From the NCBI RefSeq assembly GCF_000632225.1, contig NZ_JFYV01000013.1, forward strand, positions 1-64,000: DNA of 64,000 bases, in the 5' to 3' direction. Below are positions 36,197-44,597 of this stretch, in pieces. The stretch is from Sphingomonas sp. RIT328 (GTDB taxonomy: Bacteria; Pseudomonadota; Alphaproteobacteria; Sphingomonadales; Sphingomonadaceae). Position numbers and translations under genes: made by a program. The notes beneath the pieces were generated by a model. It was not told the origin of the DNA and did no database searches. It was given only the letters and a program-made list of their open reading frames with translations. Every line of letters starts with the position of its first letter. Position 1 is the first letter of the stretch.

Positions 36197-36402
36197 TATC
36201 GCCGGCAGGTCTCCTGGCTCGCGGGTCGTAGCTCCGGCATCGCCTTCCCAGATCGCCGGTCAGAAGGACCGACGCGTTCCAGTGGCCGCCCCCCGCATGG
36301 GGAGCATGACGCTTTCGCTCACCGCTTACAGTTGCAGGGACAGCCGCGGATTGGGAGGATCACCTCCGCACCGCATTCCCATTTAAACCCCTCGCGGGGC
36401 AC
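36197..36402 (-). promoter_or_regulatory. Cobalamin riboswitch
   Basis: Read on the minus strand, the leader shows the conserved parts of a cobalamin aptamer in order: GGGAATGCGGTGCGG (36379-36365), GCGGCTGTCCCTGCAACTG ending near 36330, AAGCGGTGAGCGAAAG, GGCCACTGG, GGGAAGGCGATGCCGG, and the B12 box GAGCCAGGAGACCTGCCGGC (36220-36201). It ends about 180 bases before the cobW ATG, leaving room for an expression platform. High cobalamin should reduce expression of the whole operon. Confidence 0.95.
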
Positions 36403-36755
36403 CGGCGCGATCAACGAGGACCCTCTTTCGATGGCCCTCGACGGGCATGATACCCTCGATCGCGCCCCTTGCCAATTCGCTTATGCCGCGACCTTGCTTC
36501 CAGGTCGGGCTGGTCGACGCGATCGCAGCGCGTATCGTTGGCATTCCGGTGCTCGGAGCGACGCTGGTATTCGTCCTGATCGTCCAGAGGACGGCATTAC
36601 GTCATATCGCAGCAGCACGGCGCTGGCTCGGGGTACATCATGCCGCTGTCCGCTGTACGAACGTCCGAACTCGGGTGGGCACGAAGGCACCCTCACCGTC
36701 TGGTTCTGGGTCCTGGCGGCCGCACACTGTCAAACGGCTTCCAACCCGTCGGGTG
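36403..36755. other. Upstream region of the cob operon, no gene seen
   Basis: About 350 bases lie between the riboswitch and the stop of the epoxide hydrolase-like gene, which is transcribed in the same leftward direction. The cob operon promoter must be here or further right. I see no good coding frame and no clear terminator. Confidence 0.5.
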
Positions 36756-37907
36756 CTATATGGCTCGGAACGTCGCGCGGACGTGCTCCACGAACGTTTC
36801 GGCGTTCTCCATCGCCGCAAAATGCCCACCGCTCGCGGCCTCTCCGAAATAGCGAAGATCGGCAAAGCGCGCCTCGGTCCAACGGCGGGACAGCCGCACC
36901 TGCTCACCGGGGAACATGCTGACCCCGGCCGGCAGCGGCACGGGCGCGCCCGGCATCCCTTTCGCCATCTCCTGCGCGGCTTCCCAATAGAAGCGAACCG
37001 AACTTGGCCCTGCGTTCGGCAGCCAATACAGCATGATGTCGTCAATCAGATGGTCGAGCGGAATGACCCGTTCGGGCTGCCCATCGCTGTCGGATACGTC
37101 CTGGAACAGCGCGTAGATCCAGCTCGCCAGTCCGATCGGCGAGTCGGCGAGCGCGAAGGCAAGCGACTGCGGCCGTGTGCACTGCAGCTTCATGTACCCC
37201 GAATAGTCGCGGTCGTAGCGCGCCGCATCGTCCAGCATCCGCTGCTCGGCCGGCGTCGCATTCGCCCGTTCCTCGTGTGTCGGCTGGGCCATCACCATGT
37301 TGAGGTGGATACCGGCGAGGCCCGGCATACGCATATGCGCCAGCGCCGTGGTGACTGCAGCACCCCAGTCTCCGCCTTGCGCCATCCAGCGATCACCATA
37401 GCCGAGCCGCTGCATCAGCACGCCCCAAGCCGAAGCGGTGCGGCCGACGCCCCAACCCGGCTCGGTCGGCTTATCGGAAAAGCCGAAGCCGGGCAGCGCA
37501 GGGATAATGAGGTGGAAGGCGTCCGACGCGTCGGCGCCATGCGCGCGCGGGTCGCTGAGCGGGCCGATCACGTCGCGGAATTCGAGCACCGATCCCGGCC
37601 AGCCGTGGGTCAGGAGCAGCGGTGTCGCGTCCGGTTCGGGAGAGCGGACATGGAGGAAGTGGATGCCGAGCCCGTCGATCACCGTGCGGCTGCTGCCCCA
37701 GCCGTTGAGCAGCGTCTCCGTGGCACGCCAGTCGTAACCGTCCTGCCATCGCTGGGCGAGCGCGCGGATGCGGTCCGATTGCGGACCCTGCGACCCGTCC
37801 TGCACTGTGCCGGCATCGGGCCAGCGGGTGCGGGCGAGACGATCGGCCAGATCGTCGAGGTCGGCTTGGCGGATGTGGATGGGAAACGGCTGGACGGCAT
37901 CGCTCAT
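36756..37907 (-). CDS. Epoxide hydrolase-like alpha/beta hydrolase (EHN domain)
   Basis: A 383-residue enzyme. The N-terminal EHN domain (about 5-110: PFPIHIRQADLDDLADRLARTRWPD) is typical of microsomal-type epoxide hydrolases. The alpha/beta core follows: LLLTHGWPGSVLEFRDVIGPL with the HGWP oxyanion motif (about 128-131), the nucleophile Asp in AQGGDWGAAVTTALA (about 200), lid-domain tyrosines, and the catalytic His in ASGGHFAAMENAE (about 362). Length fits. It follows the NmrA-like gene by 22 bp, so the two are an operon under the TetR gene at 38952. Natural substrate unknown. Confidence 0.92.
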   Translation of the reverse strand: MSDAVQPFPIHIRQADLDDLADRLARTRWPDAGTVQDGSQGPQSDRIRALAQRWQDGYDWRATETLLNGWGSSRTVIDGLGIHFLHVRSPEPDATPLLLTHGWPGSVLEFRDVIGPLSDPRAHGADASDAFHLIIPALPGFGFSDKPTEPGWGVGRTASAWGVLMQRLGYGDRWMAQGGDWGAAVTTALAHMRMPGLAGIHLNMVMAQPTHEERANATPAEQRMLDDAARYDRDYSGYMKLQCTRPQSLAFALADSPIGLASWIYALFQDVSDSDGQPERVIPLDHLIDDIMLYWLPNAGPSSVRFYWEAAQEMAKGMPGAPVPLPAGVSMFPGEQVRLSRRWTEARFADLRYFGEAASGGHFAAMENAETFVEHVRATFRAI

Positions 37908-37929
37908 GATAGGACTCCGGAAGGGGCGA

Positions 37930-38874
37930 TCAGCGTGTCGGGGCGAGGACGGCTTCGACGCGCGTCCAGTCGGTCTTGCCGTAGCGATCCTTGTCGAGCG
38001 GCGAGAGCTTGCCGCGGCCGCTCGACATGTCGCGAACATATTGCATGCCTTGCCAGGCCGGGAACGGCGCATCGCTGGTCGGCGACAGCGTGCGCGCGAC
38101 GCGGATCAGCATCGAGAGACGCCCGAGCCCACCTGCACGGAACGGCTTCCACCTTCGGCCCTCGAGACGCGTCATCAGGATCGCGAGGTCGCGCGGAGAC
38201 ACGACGTCGCCGGCGATCCGCAGGAGGCGGGGCGCATCGGCATCGAGCGCCACGTCGGCGGTATAATCAGCGACATCGTCTTTTGTTGTGAAGTCGAGCG
38301 GCTGGTCCGCGTCGCCCCAGTACAGGATGCGGGCGAAACGCGGCAGCACGATCGGCGCCTCACCGGTCAGCAGGTCGGCGAAGGCGCCGTTGAGGATCGA
38401 GGTCGCGCGGATCGGCGCTGCATCGACACGCGCCATGAAGCGGCGTCGCAGGTCCATGTTGCGATTGTCGCCGGGGCGGGTCTTCGTGAAATCGAGCGAG
38501 AAGTCGGACGGGATGAAGCGCGGTACACCCGCCGCAACCGCCGCGTCGAGAAGACGGCCCTGAAGACCGAGAATGACCGGCTCCAGCCCGTTCAGGACCG
38601 AGACGACGCATTCCGCCCCCGCCAGCGCATCCGAGAGCGCAGCCTGATCGGCAAAATCGACAGGGACCGGCGTTCCGCCCCGCCCACGTACGGCATCCTG
38701 CGCCGCGGCCGGCGTTCCGCTGCGGACCAGGGCCCGCACGTCCACGCCACGCCGTATCAGGGCAGATAGCACGCGCCCACCGAGATCGCCGGTCGCACCG
38801 GCAAGCGCGATCGTCCGTGGCGCGACCCCGCCGTCACCGTGGCCGTTCACGTCCTCGAGCGTCATCCCCGCCAT
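37930..38874 (-). CDS. NmrA-family NAD(P)-binding oxidoreductase
   Basis: A 314-residue atypical SDR. IALAGATGDLGGRVLSALIRRGVDVRALVRSG (about 21-52) is the NADP-binding motif. FIPSDFSLDFTKTRPGDNRNMDLRRRF (about 125-151) resembles the substrate region of isoflavone-reductase-like NmrA proteins, including a conserved Lys. I chose the ATG at 38874, which has AAGGGG 7 bases upstream. It is the first gene of the two-gene operon with the epoxide hydrolase and starts only 20 bp from the palindrome at 38894. Confidence 0.87.
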   Translation of the reverse strand: MAGMTLEDVNGHGDGGVAPRTIALAGATGDLGGRVLSALIRRGVDVRALVRSGTPAAAQDAVRGRGGTPVPVDFADQAALSDALAGAECVVSVLNGLEPVILGLQGRLLDAAVAAGVPRFIPSDFSLDFTKTRPGDNRNMDLRRRFMARVDAAPIRATSILNGAFADLLTGEAPIVLPRFARILYWGDADQPLDFTTKDDVADYTADVALDADAPRLLRIAGDVVSPRDLAILMTRLEGRRWKPFRAGGLGRLSMLIRVARTLSPTSDAPFPAWQGMQYVRDMSSGRGKLSPLDKDRYGKTDWTRVEAVLAPTR

Positions 38875-38893
38875 CGCCAAACCCCTTGCCAAT

Positions 38894-38917
38894 AAACTGA
38901 ACTATACCGTTCAGTTT
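38894..38917. promoter_or_regulatory. 24-bp palindromic operator, probably for the TetR regulator
   Basis: AAACTGAAC-TATACC-GTTCAGTTT: perfect 9-bp arms and a 6-bp spacer between the divergent NmrA/epoxide-hydrolase operon and the tetR gene. TetR proteins bind such palindromes. It lies 20 bp before the NmrA start and 34 bp before the tetR start, where it could silence both. Confidence 0.75.
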
Positions 38918-38951
38918 CATTCAACCGGCGCATGGCTTATATGGTTGCGTG

Positions 38952-39626
38952 ATGCAAACGCTTACCGACCCAAAGCCCGATTTAGCGAAACGGCGACGCG
39001 GCGGTCGACCGTCCGCCGACCAGGCCGGCGACGTCGATCGCCGGATTCTTGACGCCGCGACGGACCTGTTCCTGCGGATCGGATATGACGCGACGAGCTG
39101 CGATCAAGTCGTGACGCAGGCGGGCGCGGGGAAGGCGAGTCTCTACGCCCGCTATGCCAATAAGGAGGAGCTGTTCACGGCCGTGGTGCGGCGAATGGTG
39201 GATCACACGCTGGTGCCGTCAGGCGTGGTGCCGTGGCATCTGTGCGTCCAAGACCGGCTGCGCGCGGTGGGACATAGCCTGCTGGAGCATACGTTGACGC
39301 CCGAGGCGGTCGCGCTGATGCGTGTCGTTGTCACCACCGCCCACCGGATGCCCGATCTCGCCCGGCTGGTGGACCGGATCGGCCGCAATGGCGGCGTCAC
39401 CTGCGTCGCCCAGGCGATTGCCGGCGCCGACGCCGCGCCCGACCGGATCGCGCAAGCATCGGATGTCGCGGGCCGGTTCATCGACATGGTGTTCGTCCCC
39501 CACCAGATGCGCGCGCTGATCGGCGACGATCGCGCGCAGCTCAATGCGACCGCCGCACGTCGTATCGACGATGCGATCGATCTGCTCACGCGCGCGGGAT
39601 GTTTGGATCCAGCCGACGCGGCTTAG
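38952..39626 (+). CDS. TetR-family transcriptional regulator
   Basis: A 224-residue regulator. The N-terminal HTH covers about 28-75: RRILDAATDLFLRIGYDATSCDQVVTQAGAGKASLYARYANKEELFTAVV, the TetR signature. The C-terminal region is helical ligand-binding, like the TetR_C (AefR-like) group. A GTG three bases upstream is an alternative start. Divergent from the NmrA/epoxide-hydrolase operon, with a perfect palindrome between, so it most likely represses that operon and itself. Confidence 0.93.
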   Translation: MQTLTDPKPDLAKRRRGGRPSADQAGDVDRRILDAATDLFLRIGYDATSCDQVVTQAGAGKASLYARYANKEELFTAVVRRMVDHTLVPSGVVPWHLCVQDRLRAVGHSLLEHTLTPEAVALMRVVVTTAHRMPDLARLVDRIGRNGGVTCVAQAIAGADAAPDRIAQASDVAGRFIDMVFVPHQMRALIGDDRAQLNATAARRIDDAIDLLTRAGCLDPADAA

Positions 39627-39815
39627 GTCGCCCCATTTGTCGTTCCTTATTCACCATCCTTGTAAGACGGCTGCCGGGCCATCGGGCAGGGCGGGGCTTG
39701 CCGCGCCGCCTTGCGCGGACATGGAGGAAGCTCGATAAGCGCGCATGAAACACACGAAATCTGCACGTGACGAGCGCATTCCTGCCCGCGTTTGAGACAC
39801 ACGTGGTAGGGCACC

Positions 39816-40265
39816 ATGAAGACCCAGAGCGTAATCTTGTTGGCCGGTTTGGTGATGACCGGTTGTACCGGGCCAACATGGCCGCGCGACCAGATTCCTG
39901 CCGGAATGGAAATCGAGCGCACGCTTTTTGCGGGTGGCGGCTTTGGACTGCGGGAGAGCTGTGATGCCTTGGTTGTCCAGCTTTCCAGGGCGTCGACCGT
40001 TCGCCTGGTCAGAGTTAAGAGGACAACGTCCGGTACCGATCTGATGCCGCCAGACGGCTGGATGACGACGCCCCTCCCGGCCGCCAGCAGCAGAGCCCCT
40101 TATGAAGCGGCCTTCGGCGGATGTAAGAATGGCGCGAGTCCGTTAGGAGACTTGCCAGGAACGCTGAAGCGCCCTGGCGCCTTCTACAAGATACTGAACC
40201 ACGGCGAAGCGATATTGATAATATCGCCCCGAACAAAGCTGGCAGGCTACTTCAATTTTGGGTAG
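39816..40265 (+). CDS. Hypothetical secreted lipoprotein
   Basis: A 149-residue protein with a lipoprotein signal peptide: MKTQSVILLAGLVMTGC, where the lipobox VMTGC puts the lipidated Cys at 17. Two more cysteines (near 49 and 102) could pair. The mature part is small and mixed alpha/beta; no family recognised. AGGGC precedes the ATG by 4 bases. It stands alone at the left edge of the accessory region. Confidence 0.65.
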   Translation: MKTQSVILLAGLVMTGCTGPTWPRDQIPAGMEIERTLFAGGGFGLRESCDALVVQLSRASTVRLVRVKRTTSGTDLMPPDGWMTTPLPAASSRAPYEAAFGGCKNGASPLGDLPGTLKRPGAFYKILNHGEAILIISPRTKLAGYFNFG

Positions 40266-40476
40266 TTTGGCTTGCCTGCTGCGCAAGCAGCGCAATACGA
40301 CCTATGTATGCGCAAGAACACATTTGCTGGAGAAGTATTGGCTCCCAACAGACCAGTAATGCCGTGCTCGAGACCCTCAGCGGCCTCACGCCCTAGGAAT
40401 ACATGGCCAAGATCTGGACGTCAGAGCCAAACCGGTTCATCGTCGGTCCGATGCACCAGATGCCGGGGCTGAGCAC

Positions 40477-40862
40477 CTAGCGGATGTGCTCGACCTTCAA
40501 ATTCCTGATCTTCCCATTTTGCCACTCCCGATCGGCCGTAAGGGCGGGGACGCCAAGCTGAACGGCAAGCGCAAGACACGGTCGATCGCCCAGCCCGCGG
40601 CCATATTGGCGTGTCTGGGCATGCAGAGCGGCAGCGGCATAGGTTGCTTCGACATCATGGGCACGAACGTCCAGTCGGAGTTCACCGAGGAATTCGCGCG
40701 TAGTCGCCTCATCAAGGCCGCTGAGCAGAAGCTCCTTGACGACATCCTGAAGGTTGACTGCTGAGATCGCTGCTCGACCTATATGCGGTGTGACCTTATC
40801 GGCACCGCTTTCCTCGCGCACCAATGCCAGCACAGCGGATGCGTCGAGGACAGCCGATAGTA
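40477..40862 (-). pseudogene. VapC-type PIN-domain toxin remnant
   Basis: The frame reads AVLDASAVLALVREES with the first catalytic Asp, then SAVNLQDVVKELLLSG (Asp where most VapC have Glu), GLGDRPCLALAVQLGVPALTADREW with the last two acidic residues, and ends KVEHIR. This is a full PIN domain. However, the only start codon in frame before the first Asp is missing: a GTG at 40833 would cut the catalytic Asp off. Upstream, the frame runs into the broken antitoxin. It is therefore probably inactive unless a non-standard start is used. Confidence 0.7.
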
Positions 40863-40879
40863 CGCGTCTCGAGCCTTGG

Positions 40880-41149
40880 AGCCAGATGACACCCCGTCGA
40901 GGCCGGCTGCTGCTTCTCCTTTCCGTGCGTCAGGGAAGTCCTCTGTCGTACGGGCATGCTTGGCATGTTCGCGGTACAACGCCTGCGCGCGCGATACGCC
41001 ATGCCTGATTGGTGACAGACGAACTTGATCATCTTCTACGGTCGGAATGATCTTGGGGTCACCCTGCAACCCATGGCCTTTCGCACAGATGCTGGCAGTA
41101 CCATACGTCGGTTACTGGCTACGCTGCTATCTATCGTCTGCAAGGCCAT
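40880..41149 (-). pseudogene. AbrB-type VapB antitoxin, frameshifted
   Basis: Starts MALQTIDSSVASNRRMVLPASVRKAMG, a SpoVT/AbrB swapped-hairpin DNA-binding fold, then loses frame. The continuation in the next frame, LQGDPKIIPTVEDDQVRLSPIRHGVSRAQALYREHAKHAR, is the rest of the antitoxin. The site (about 41067-41073) fits loss of one G after ATGGG. It sits directly upstream of the PIN-domain remnant, the normal vapB-vapC order. Both partners look dead. Confidence 0.7.
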
Positions 41150-41412
41150 CGATCCACGCCCTTCGGAAAAGATGTCAGCGCATAGCGACATGCTAGCTGT
41201 ACTGACACAAGAGTTGTACCGGATGATGAAACATTGCGCCAACGGCCGCGGCCGGGAAGAGGGAGGCTTAACGTATTTCGCCTGAACAGGCCTATACAAG
41301 GCTATCTGGCATCGGCTTGATAAGCCTAGTCACATAGCTTCGCCTGGGCGTCATAGCGGCCACCAGTGATGACAATGGCGAACTGAGGTATACCGATACG
41401 AGCCGAGGAACG

Positions 41413-42096
41413 ATGCTGGGACAGCCGAACACGATCATTCAGGCGGCGCGGGTGTATCTACGGGTGAGCACCGACGAGCAGGATCTCGCGCGGCAGGAGT
41501 CGATCGTTGCCGGCGCTAGGGCGGCAGGCTTCTATGTCGCGGCGGTCTACCGGGAGAAGGCATCGGGTGCCCGGTCGGATCGGCCCGAGCTGCTGCGCAT
41601 GGTTGAAGACCTGCAGCCAGGCGAAGTCGTCATAGCGGAGAAGATCGACCGGATCAGCCGATTGCCGTTGCCCGAGGCAGAGCTGCTGGTGGCAACGATC
41701 CGGGGGAAGGGGGCGCGACTTGCCGTGCCCGGCATCGTCGACCTATCCGATCTCGTCGCCGACAGTGCCGGAGTTGCGAGGATCGTGCTCGAGGCGGTGC
41801 AGGACATGCTGTTGCGTGTCGCACTGCAGACCGCGCGGGATGATTACGAGGCCAGGCGCGAGCGGCAGCGCGAAGGTATCGAAATCGCAAAGCGGGCAGG
41901 GCGCTATACCGGCCGCAAGCCCGACCTTGCCCATCACCGGCGTATCATCAGCCTGCGCGATGCCGGCATGAGCATCGCGCGAACAGCCGAGCTAGCCGGA
42001 TGCAGCATCGCTCAGGTGAAACGGGTTACCGCTTTGCACCGAGCGAAAGCTGCGACGCGATTGATCAGCGAGACGGCGGCCGACGAGGAGCCGTAA
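41413..42096 (+). CDS. Serine recombinase (resolvase/invertase family)
   Basis: A 227-residue small serine recombinase. The catalytic domain has VYLRVSTDEQDLARQESIVAGARAAG (about 13-38, nucleophile Ser in RVST) and the arginines of SGARSDRPELLRMVEDLQPGEVVIAEKIDRISRL (about 55-88). The long helix and a C-terminal HTH (about 175-215, RTAELAGCSIAQVKRV) complete the fold. Such enzymes resolve transposon cointegrates or invert segments. No inverted repeats or partner transposase are obvious nearby. It marks this region as mobile. Confidence 0.9.
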   Translation: MLGQPNTIIQAARVYLRVSTDEQDLARQESIVAGARAAGFYVAAVYREKASGARSDRPELLRMVEDLQPGEVVIAEKIDRISRLPLPEAELLVATIRGKGARLAVPGIVDLSDLVADSAGVARIVLEAVQDMLLRVALQTARDDYEARRERQREGIEIAKRAGRYTGRKPDLAHHRRIISLRDAGMSIARTAELAGCSIAQVKRVTALHRAKAATRLISETAADEEP

Positions 42097-42182
42097 GGCA
42101 CCAACTCGCCCAAGGCGCCATACGCAAGGAGGACAAAGACAACTTGGGCATTAGTCAGGAGTTTGATCTCACTTACCTAGAT

Positions 42183-42205
42183 GGGCAGACGCTTTGTGTC
42201 TGCCC
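42183..42205. terminator. Hairpin between convergent recombinase and mucR genes
   Basis: A perfect 8-bp stem GGGCAGAC / GTCTGCCC with a 7-base loop lies between the ends of two convergent genes. Without a strong T-run on either side, it is a probable shared transcript end. Confidence 0.5.
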
Positions 42206-42213
42206 TTACGCCA

Positions 42214-42672
42214 TCATACTTCCGCTTCGCCTTCTTCAGCGGCGTTAGAGGCAGGGGCTGCCTGCTTGCTCTTGCGACCAAGTCCGATCGTCTTGGCCAT
42301 GGCACTGCGGTTCTCGCTATAGGAGGGCGCAACCATCGGATAGTCGGGCTTGAGGCCATAGCGCTGGCGGTACTCGTCGGGCGTTAAGCCGTTGGAGTTG
42401 AGGTGGCGGCGCAGCGTCCGATAAGGCTTGCCGTCGATCAGCGAGATGATGTGGTCCCGCGAAGCGAGTGATTTACGCACCGAAACGGCCGGCGTGAAAT
42501 CCGTAGAGCCGGCTTCCTCTTCAACCGCCGGCGTCTCAAGCTTGGCGAGGGCAGCGTGCATCGACTGCAGGAAGGCCGGAACGTCATCTGCTGAGGTGCG
42601 GGTATTGGAGTTGCGCAGCCAGGCAATGGTGAGTTCCGTGGCAAGCTCAACGGCATTAGCAGACTGGGACAT
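42214..42672 (-). CDS. MucR-family transcriptional regulator
   Basis: A 152-residue MucR/Ros-type regulator. Signatures: LTIAWLRNSNTR near the N-terminus, HIISLIDGKPYRTLRRHLNSNGLTPDEYRQRYGLKPDYPMVAPSYSENRS (about 75-125) and a basic GLGRKSKQ tail. The two cysteines of the Ros zinc finger are absent (Ser in LIDG context), as in other sphingomonad paralogues. MucR proteins are H-NS-like silencers of many genes, including horizontally acquired DNA, which suits this region. Confidence 0.88.
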   Translation of the reverse strand: MSQSANAVELATELTIAWLRNSNTRTSADDVPAFLQSMHAALAKLETPAVEEEAGSTDFTPAVSVRKSLASRDHIISLIDGKPYRTLRRHLNSNGLTPDEYRQRYGLKPDYPMVAPSYSENRSAMAKTIGLGRKSKQAAPASNAAEEGEAEV

Positions 42673-42752
42673 TCTCACTCACTCTTCTCGGACTCCCGCG
42701 TCAGGAGCCTTTGTGTGGATACTCGCCTTAATAGCGCTCGGGTCAGGAGAAA

Positions 42753-42950
42753 TTAAAGGCTGATACCCCGTCTGGTCATCTCGGCTGCAGCCAGCCTTGC
42801 GAGCGATGTGGTGGGTTTTTCGCGAAAGATGTCCGCAAGGTCGAGCAGGTCTTCATTGCCGAGCGTGGCGATTGCCTCTTCAATCTCGGCAAGGCTCTGC
42901 ACCGCGGTTGCGCTGTTGGCCGCAAGCCGTTTCGATCGAGTTTTTAGCAT
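42753..42950 (-). CDS. Hypothetical small helical protein
   Basis: A 65-residue protein starting MLKTRSKRLAANSATAVQSLAEIEEAIATLGNEDLLDLADIFREKP. It is predicted all-helical and acidic in the middle. No family recognised. The ATG at 42950 has only a weak ribosome site; a GTG-type start at 43001 would add 17 residues. It is upstream of mucR on the same strand. Confidence 0.4.
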   Translation of the reverse strand: MLKTRSKRLAANSATAVQSLAEIEEAIATLGNEDLLDLADIFREKPTTSLARLAAAEMTRRGISL

Positions 42951-43063
42951 CGGGGCATCATAACAGGATCTGAGCCGTTCGACATGGGCTTGTGCGATCA
43001 ACCCGTCATTACATTCGTTACGAGCATTCGGGATACTCGCACCCGCGCGAAAGGAGCAACGTG

Positions 43064-43498
43064 ATGTCGAAGCTTAGCTTACACGATCTATCAAAAATAA
43101 TGGCCAAGTTGGATTACACGATGATGGCCACTCGCTCGTCAGATGGCACGATGACGGCGCGTCCGATGAGCAACAATGGTGATGTTGAATACGAAGGCGA
43201 CAGCTACTTCTTTGCCTATCAAAACTCGCGCAAGATCGCAGATCTGCGCGCCGACCCGCACGTCACTCTCAGCTATACCGGTGCCGCTGGAATGCTCGGT
43301 GGTCCTCCGTTGTTTGTCACCGTTGAAGGCGTTGCGGCGCTGATTGAGGACAAGGCCGCGTTTGCCGATCACTGGACGAAGGATCTTGATCGCTACTTTC
43401 CCGAAGGCATTGACACCCCCGGTGTTGTGATGATTCGTATCGATGCTACGACAATCCGCTACTGGGATGGCGGCGACGAAGGCGTAATTTCTATCTAA
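43064..43498 (+). CDS. Pyridoxamine 5'-phosphate oxidase-like (general stress protein 26 family) protein
   Basis: A 144-residue FMN-binding split-barrel protein. LDYTMMATRSSDGTMTARPMSNNGDVEYEGDSYFFAYQNSRKIADLRADPHVTLSYT (about 16-72) matches the stress protein 26/PPOX family, which bind FMN or related flavins. True PdxH substrate residues are not evident. An AAAGGAGC ribosome site precedes the ATG at 43064. Likely a redox or stress role. Confidence 0.88.
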   Translation: MSKLSLHDLSKIMAKLDYTMMATRSSDGTMTARPMSNNGDVEYEGDSYFFAYQNSRKIADLRADPHVTLSYTGAAGMLGGPPLFVTVEGVAALIEDKAAFADHWTKDLDRYFPEGIDTPGVVMIRIDATTIRYWDGGDEGVISI

Positions 43499-43527
43499 GC
43501 GTGCAGCCGCCAGAGGTATGATACAGG

Positions 43528-43553
43528 ACTTCCGCGGCATTGCCGCAGAAGTC
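43528..43553 (+). terminator. Stem-loop after the PPOX-like gene
   Basis: An interrupted stem GACTTC-CGCGGC / GCCGC-GAAGTC around a short ATT loop begins 30 bp after the stop. Probable transcript end; T-run weak. Confidence 0.45.
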
Positions 43554-43693
43554 TTGGACTTAGAGCGTCTTGTATGTCCCGCCTCTTGAGGCAGTAGACG
43601 CCAATCAAAGGTTTTAGAAATGCACGTCTACGACAGATCCCGTTCACTCGCGCTGCACCGTCTTGTTTAGTCGCCCGGCACGGCATTTTACTG

Positions 43694-44167
43694 TCACCAT
43701 TCTCTAATCAGGTTGGCGATTTCGCGGCCGCGTTCGATCAAGTCGGCAGGATCGAAATTATCGCGTGCCTTGATATCAGCGATACACAATGCGCCTAAGG
43801 CATTTCCTCTGTGATCAATAATCGGCGCACCAGCATAGAAGCGAATAAATGGGTCGCCTTGGACTGGTGCGAGGTTGTTAAAGCGATCGTCTGCCAAGGC
43901 GTTCAGAGCCACGGTTGCTCGCGCCGGGTCTTGTATGGCTATGTTGCAAAACGAATCGTCCCTGCGCGTTTCCTTCACATCTATGCCAACGGCCGAAAAG
44001 ACGATCTGCTTTCCACCGAATAGGATGGATAGAGCTGCAATGGGCGCTTCGTACCTAGCCGCAACAAAGCTGACTATGCTCGCAATTTCAGAGCCGTGAC
44101 CAACGCTAAGGAGTCCGCTTTGCAGCACGGCTGCCTCACGTTTCCAGGCTAATTCGCGATCGCTCAT
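43694..44167 (-). CDS. GAF-domain protein
   Basis: A 157-residue single GAF domain. Typical strands are PIAALSILFGGKQIVFSAVGID, DSFCNIAIQDPARATVALNALADDRFNN, IRFYAGAPIIDHRGNALGALCIADIKAR. The FxxRxxxGAPLxxxxGxxLGxLCxxD pattern is like that of free-standing GAF proteins and the sensory part of histidine kinases in sphingomonads. Ligand unknown. The Cys in LGALC and in SFCN could be redox-active. Confidence 0.85.
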   Translation of the reverse strand: MSDRELAWKREAAVLQSGLLSVGHGSEIASIVSFVAARYEAPIAALSILFGGKQIVFSAVGIDVKETRRDDSFCNIAIQDPARATVALNALADDRFNNLAPVQGDPFIRFYAGAPIIDHRGNALGALCIADIKARDNFDPADLIERGREIANLIREW

Positions 44168-44291
44168 GTCATCACCCTCAGACGTACATAGTAAGCGTCT
44201 GCCTATTTCTAGCCGTTGATGCAGGTTAAGTACGAACCGTACAAAGTTTGACAGGAGGCAACGAGTTATGCCCGCTAGGTTCTGCTACGGA

Positions 44292-44597
44292 TCAGAACTG
44301 CTGCCTGGACGCGAGCGAGCGCATCGTACGGTGTAGTTCCTGTTCAGTCATCTCTTGATCGAACAGCAGCCCTCCTGAAAAATCCTCTCTCCATACAGTA
44401 CTACCATGCTTGACGGTCCCATCCGGCAACTCGATTGTAACGGATTGACCCGCTTTCAGCTGGATCAAGCCATCGGTTCCTAGCCCGGTGCGAGACATAT
44501 CGACGGCAACGAGGTCCGTCCGATTGCCTCGTTCGTCGGTGACCCGGATGTCGGCCGCAATGACGTGACGATCGGACTTGCGCGAATTGAAGGGCAT
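44292..44597 (-). CDS. PilZ-domain protein
   Basis: A 101-residue single PilZ domain with both c-di-GMP-binding motifs: RKSDR (RxxxR, residues 6-10) and DMSRTGLG (D-x-S-x-x-G, about 33-40). It would act as a small c-di-GMP effector. Stand-alone on the minus strand; partner unknown. Confidence 0.85.
   Translation of the reverse strand: MPFNSRKSDRHVIAADIRVTDERGNRTDLVAVDMSRTGLGTDGLIQLKAGQSVTIELPDGTVKHGSTVWREDFSGGLLFDQEMTEQELHRTMRSLASRQQF

Noticed and set aside
40272..40472. 66-codon plus-strand frame after the lipoprotein gene
   Set aside because: No ribosome site, no family, and Cys/Arg-rich chance composition.
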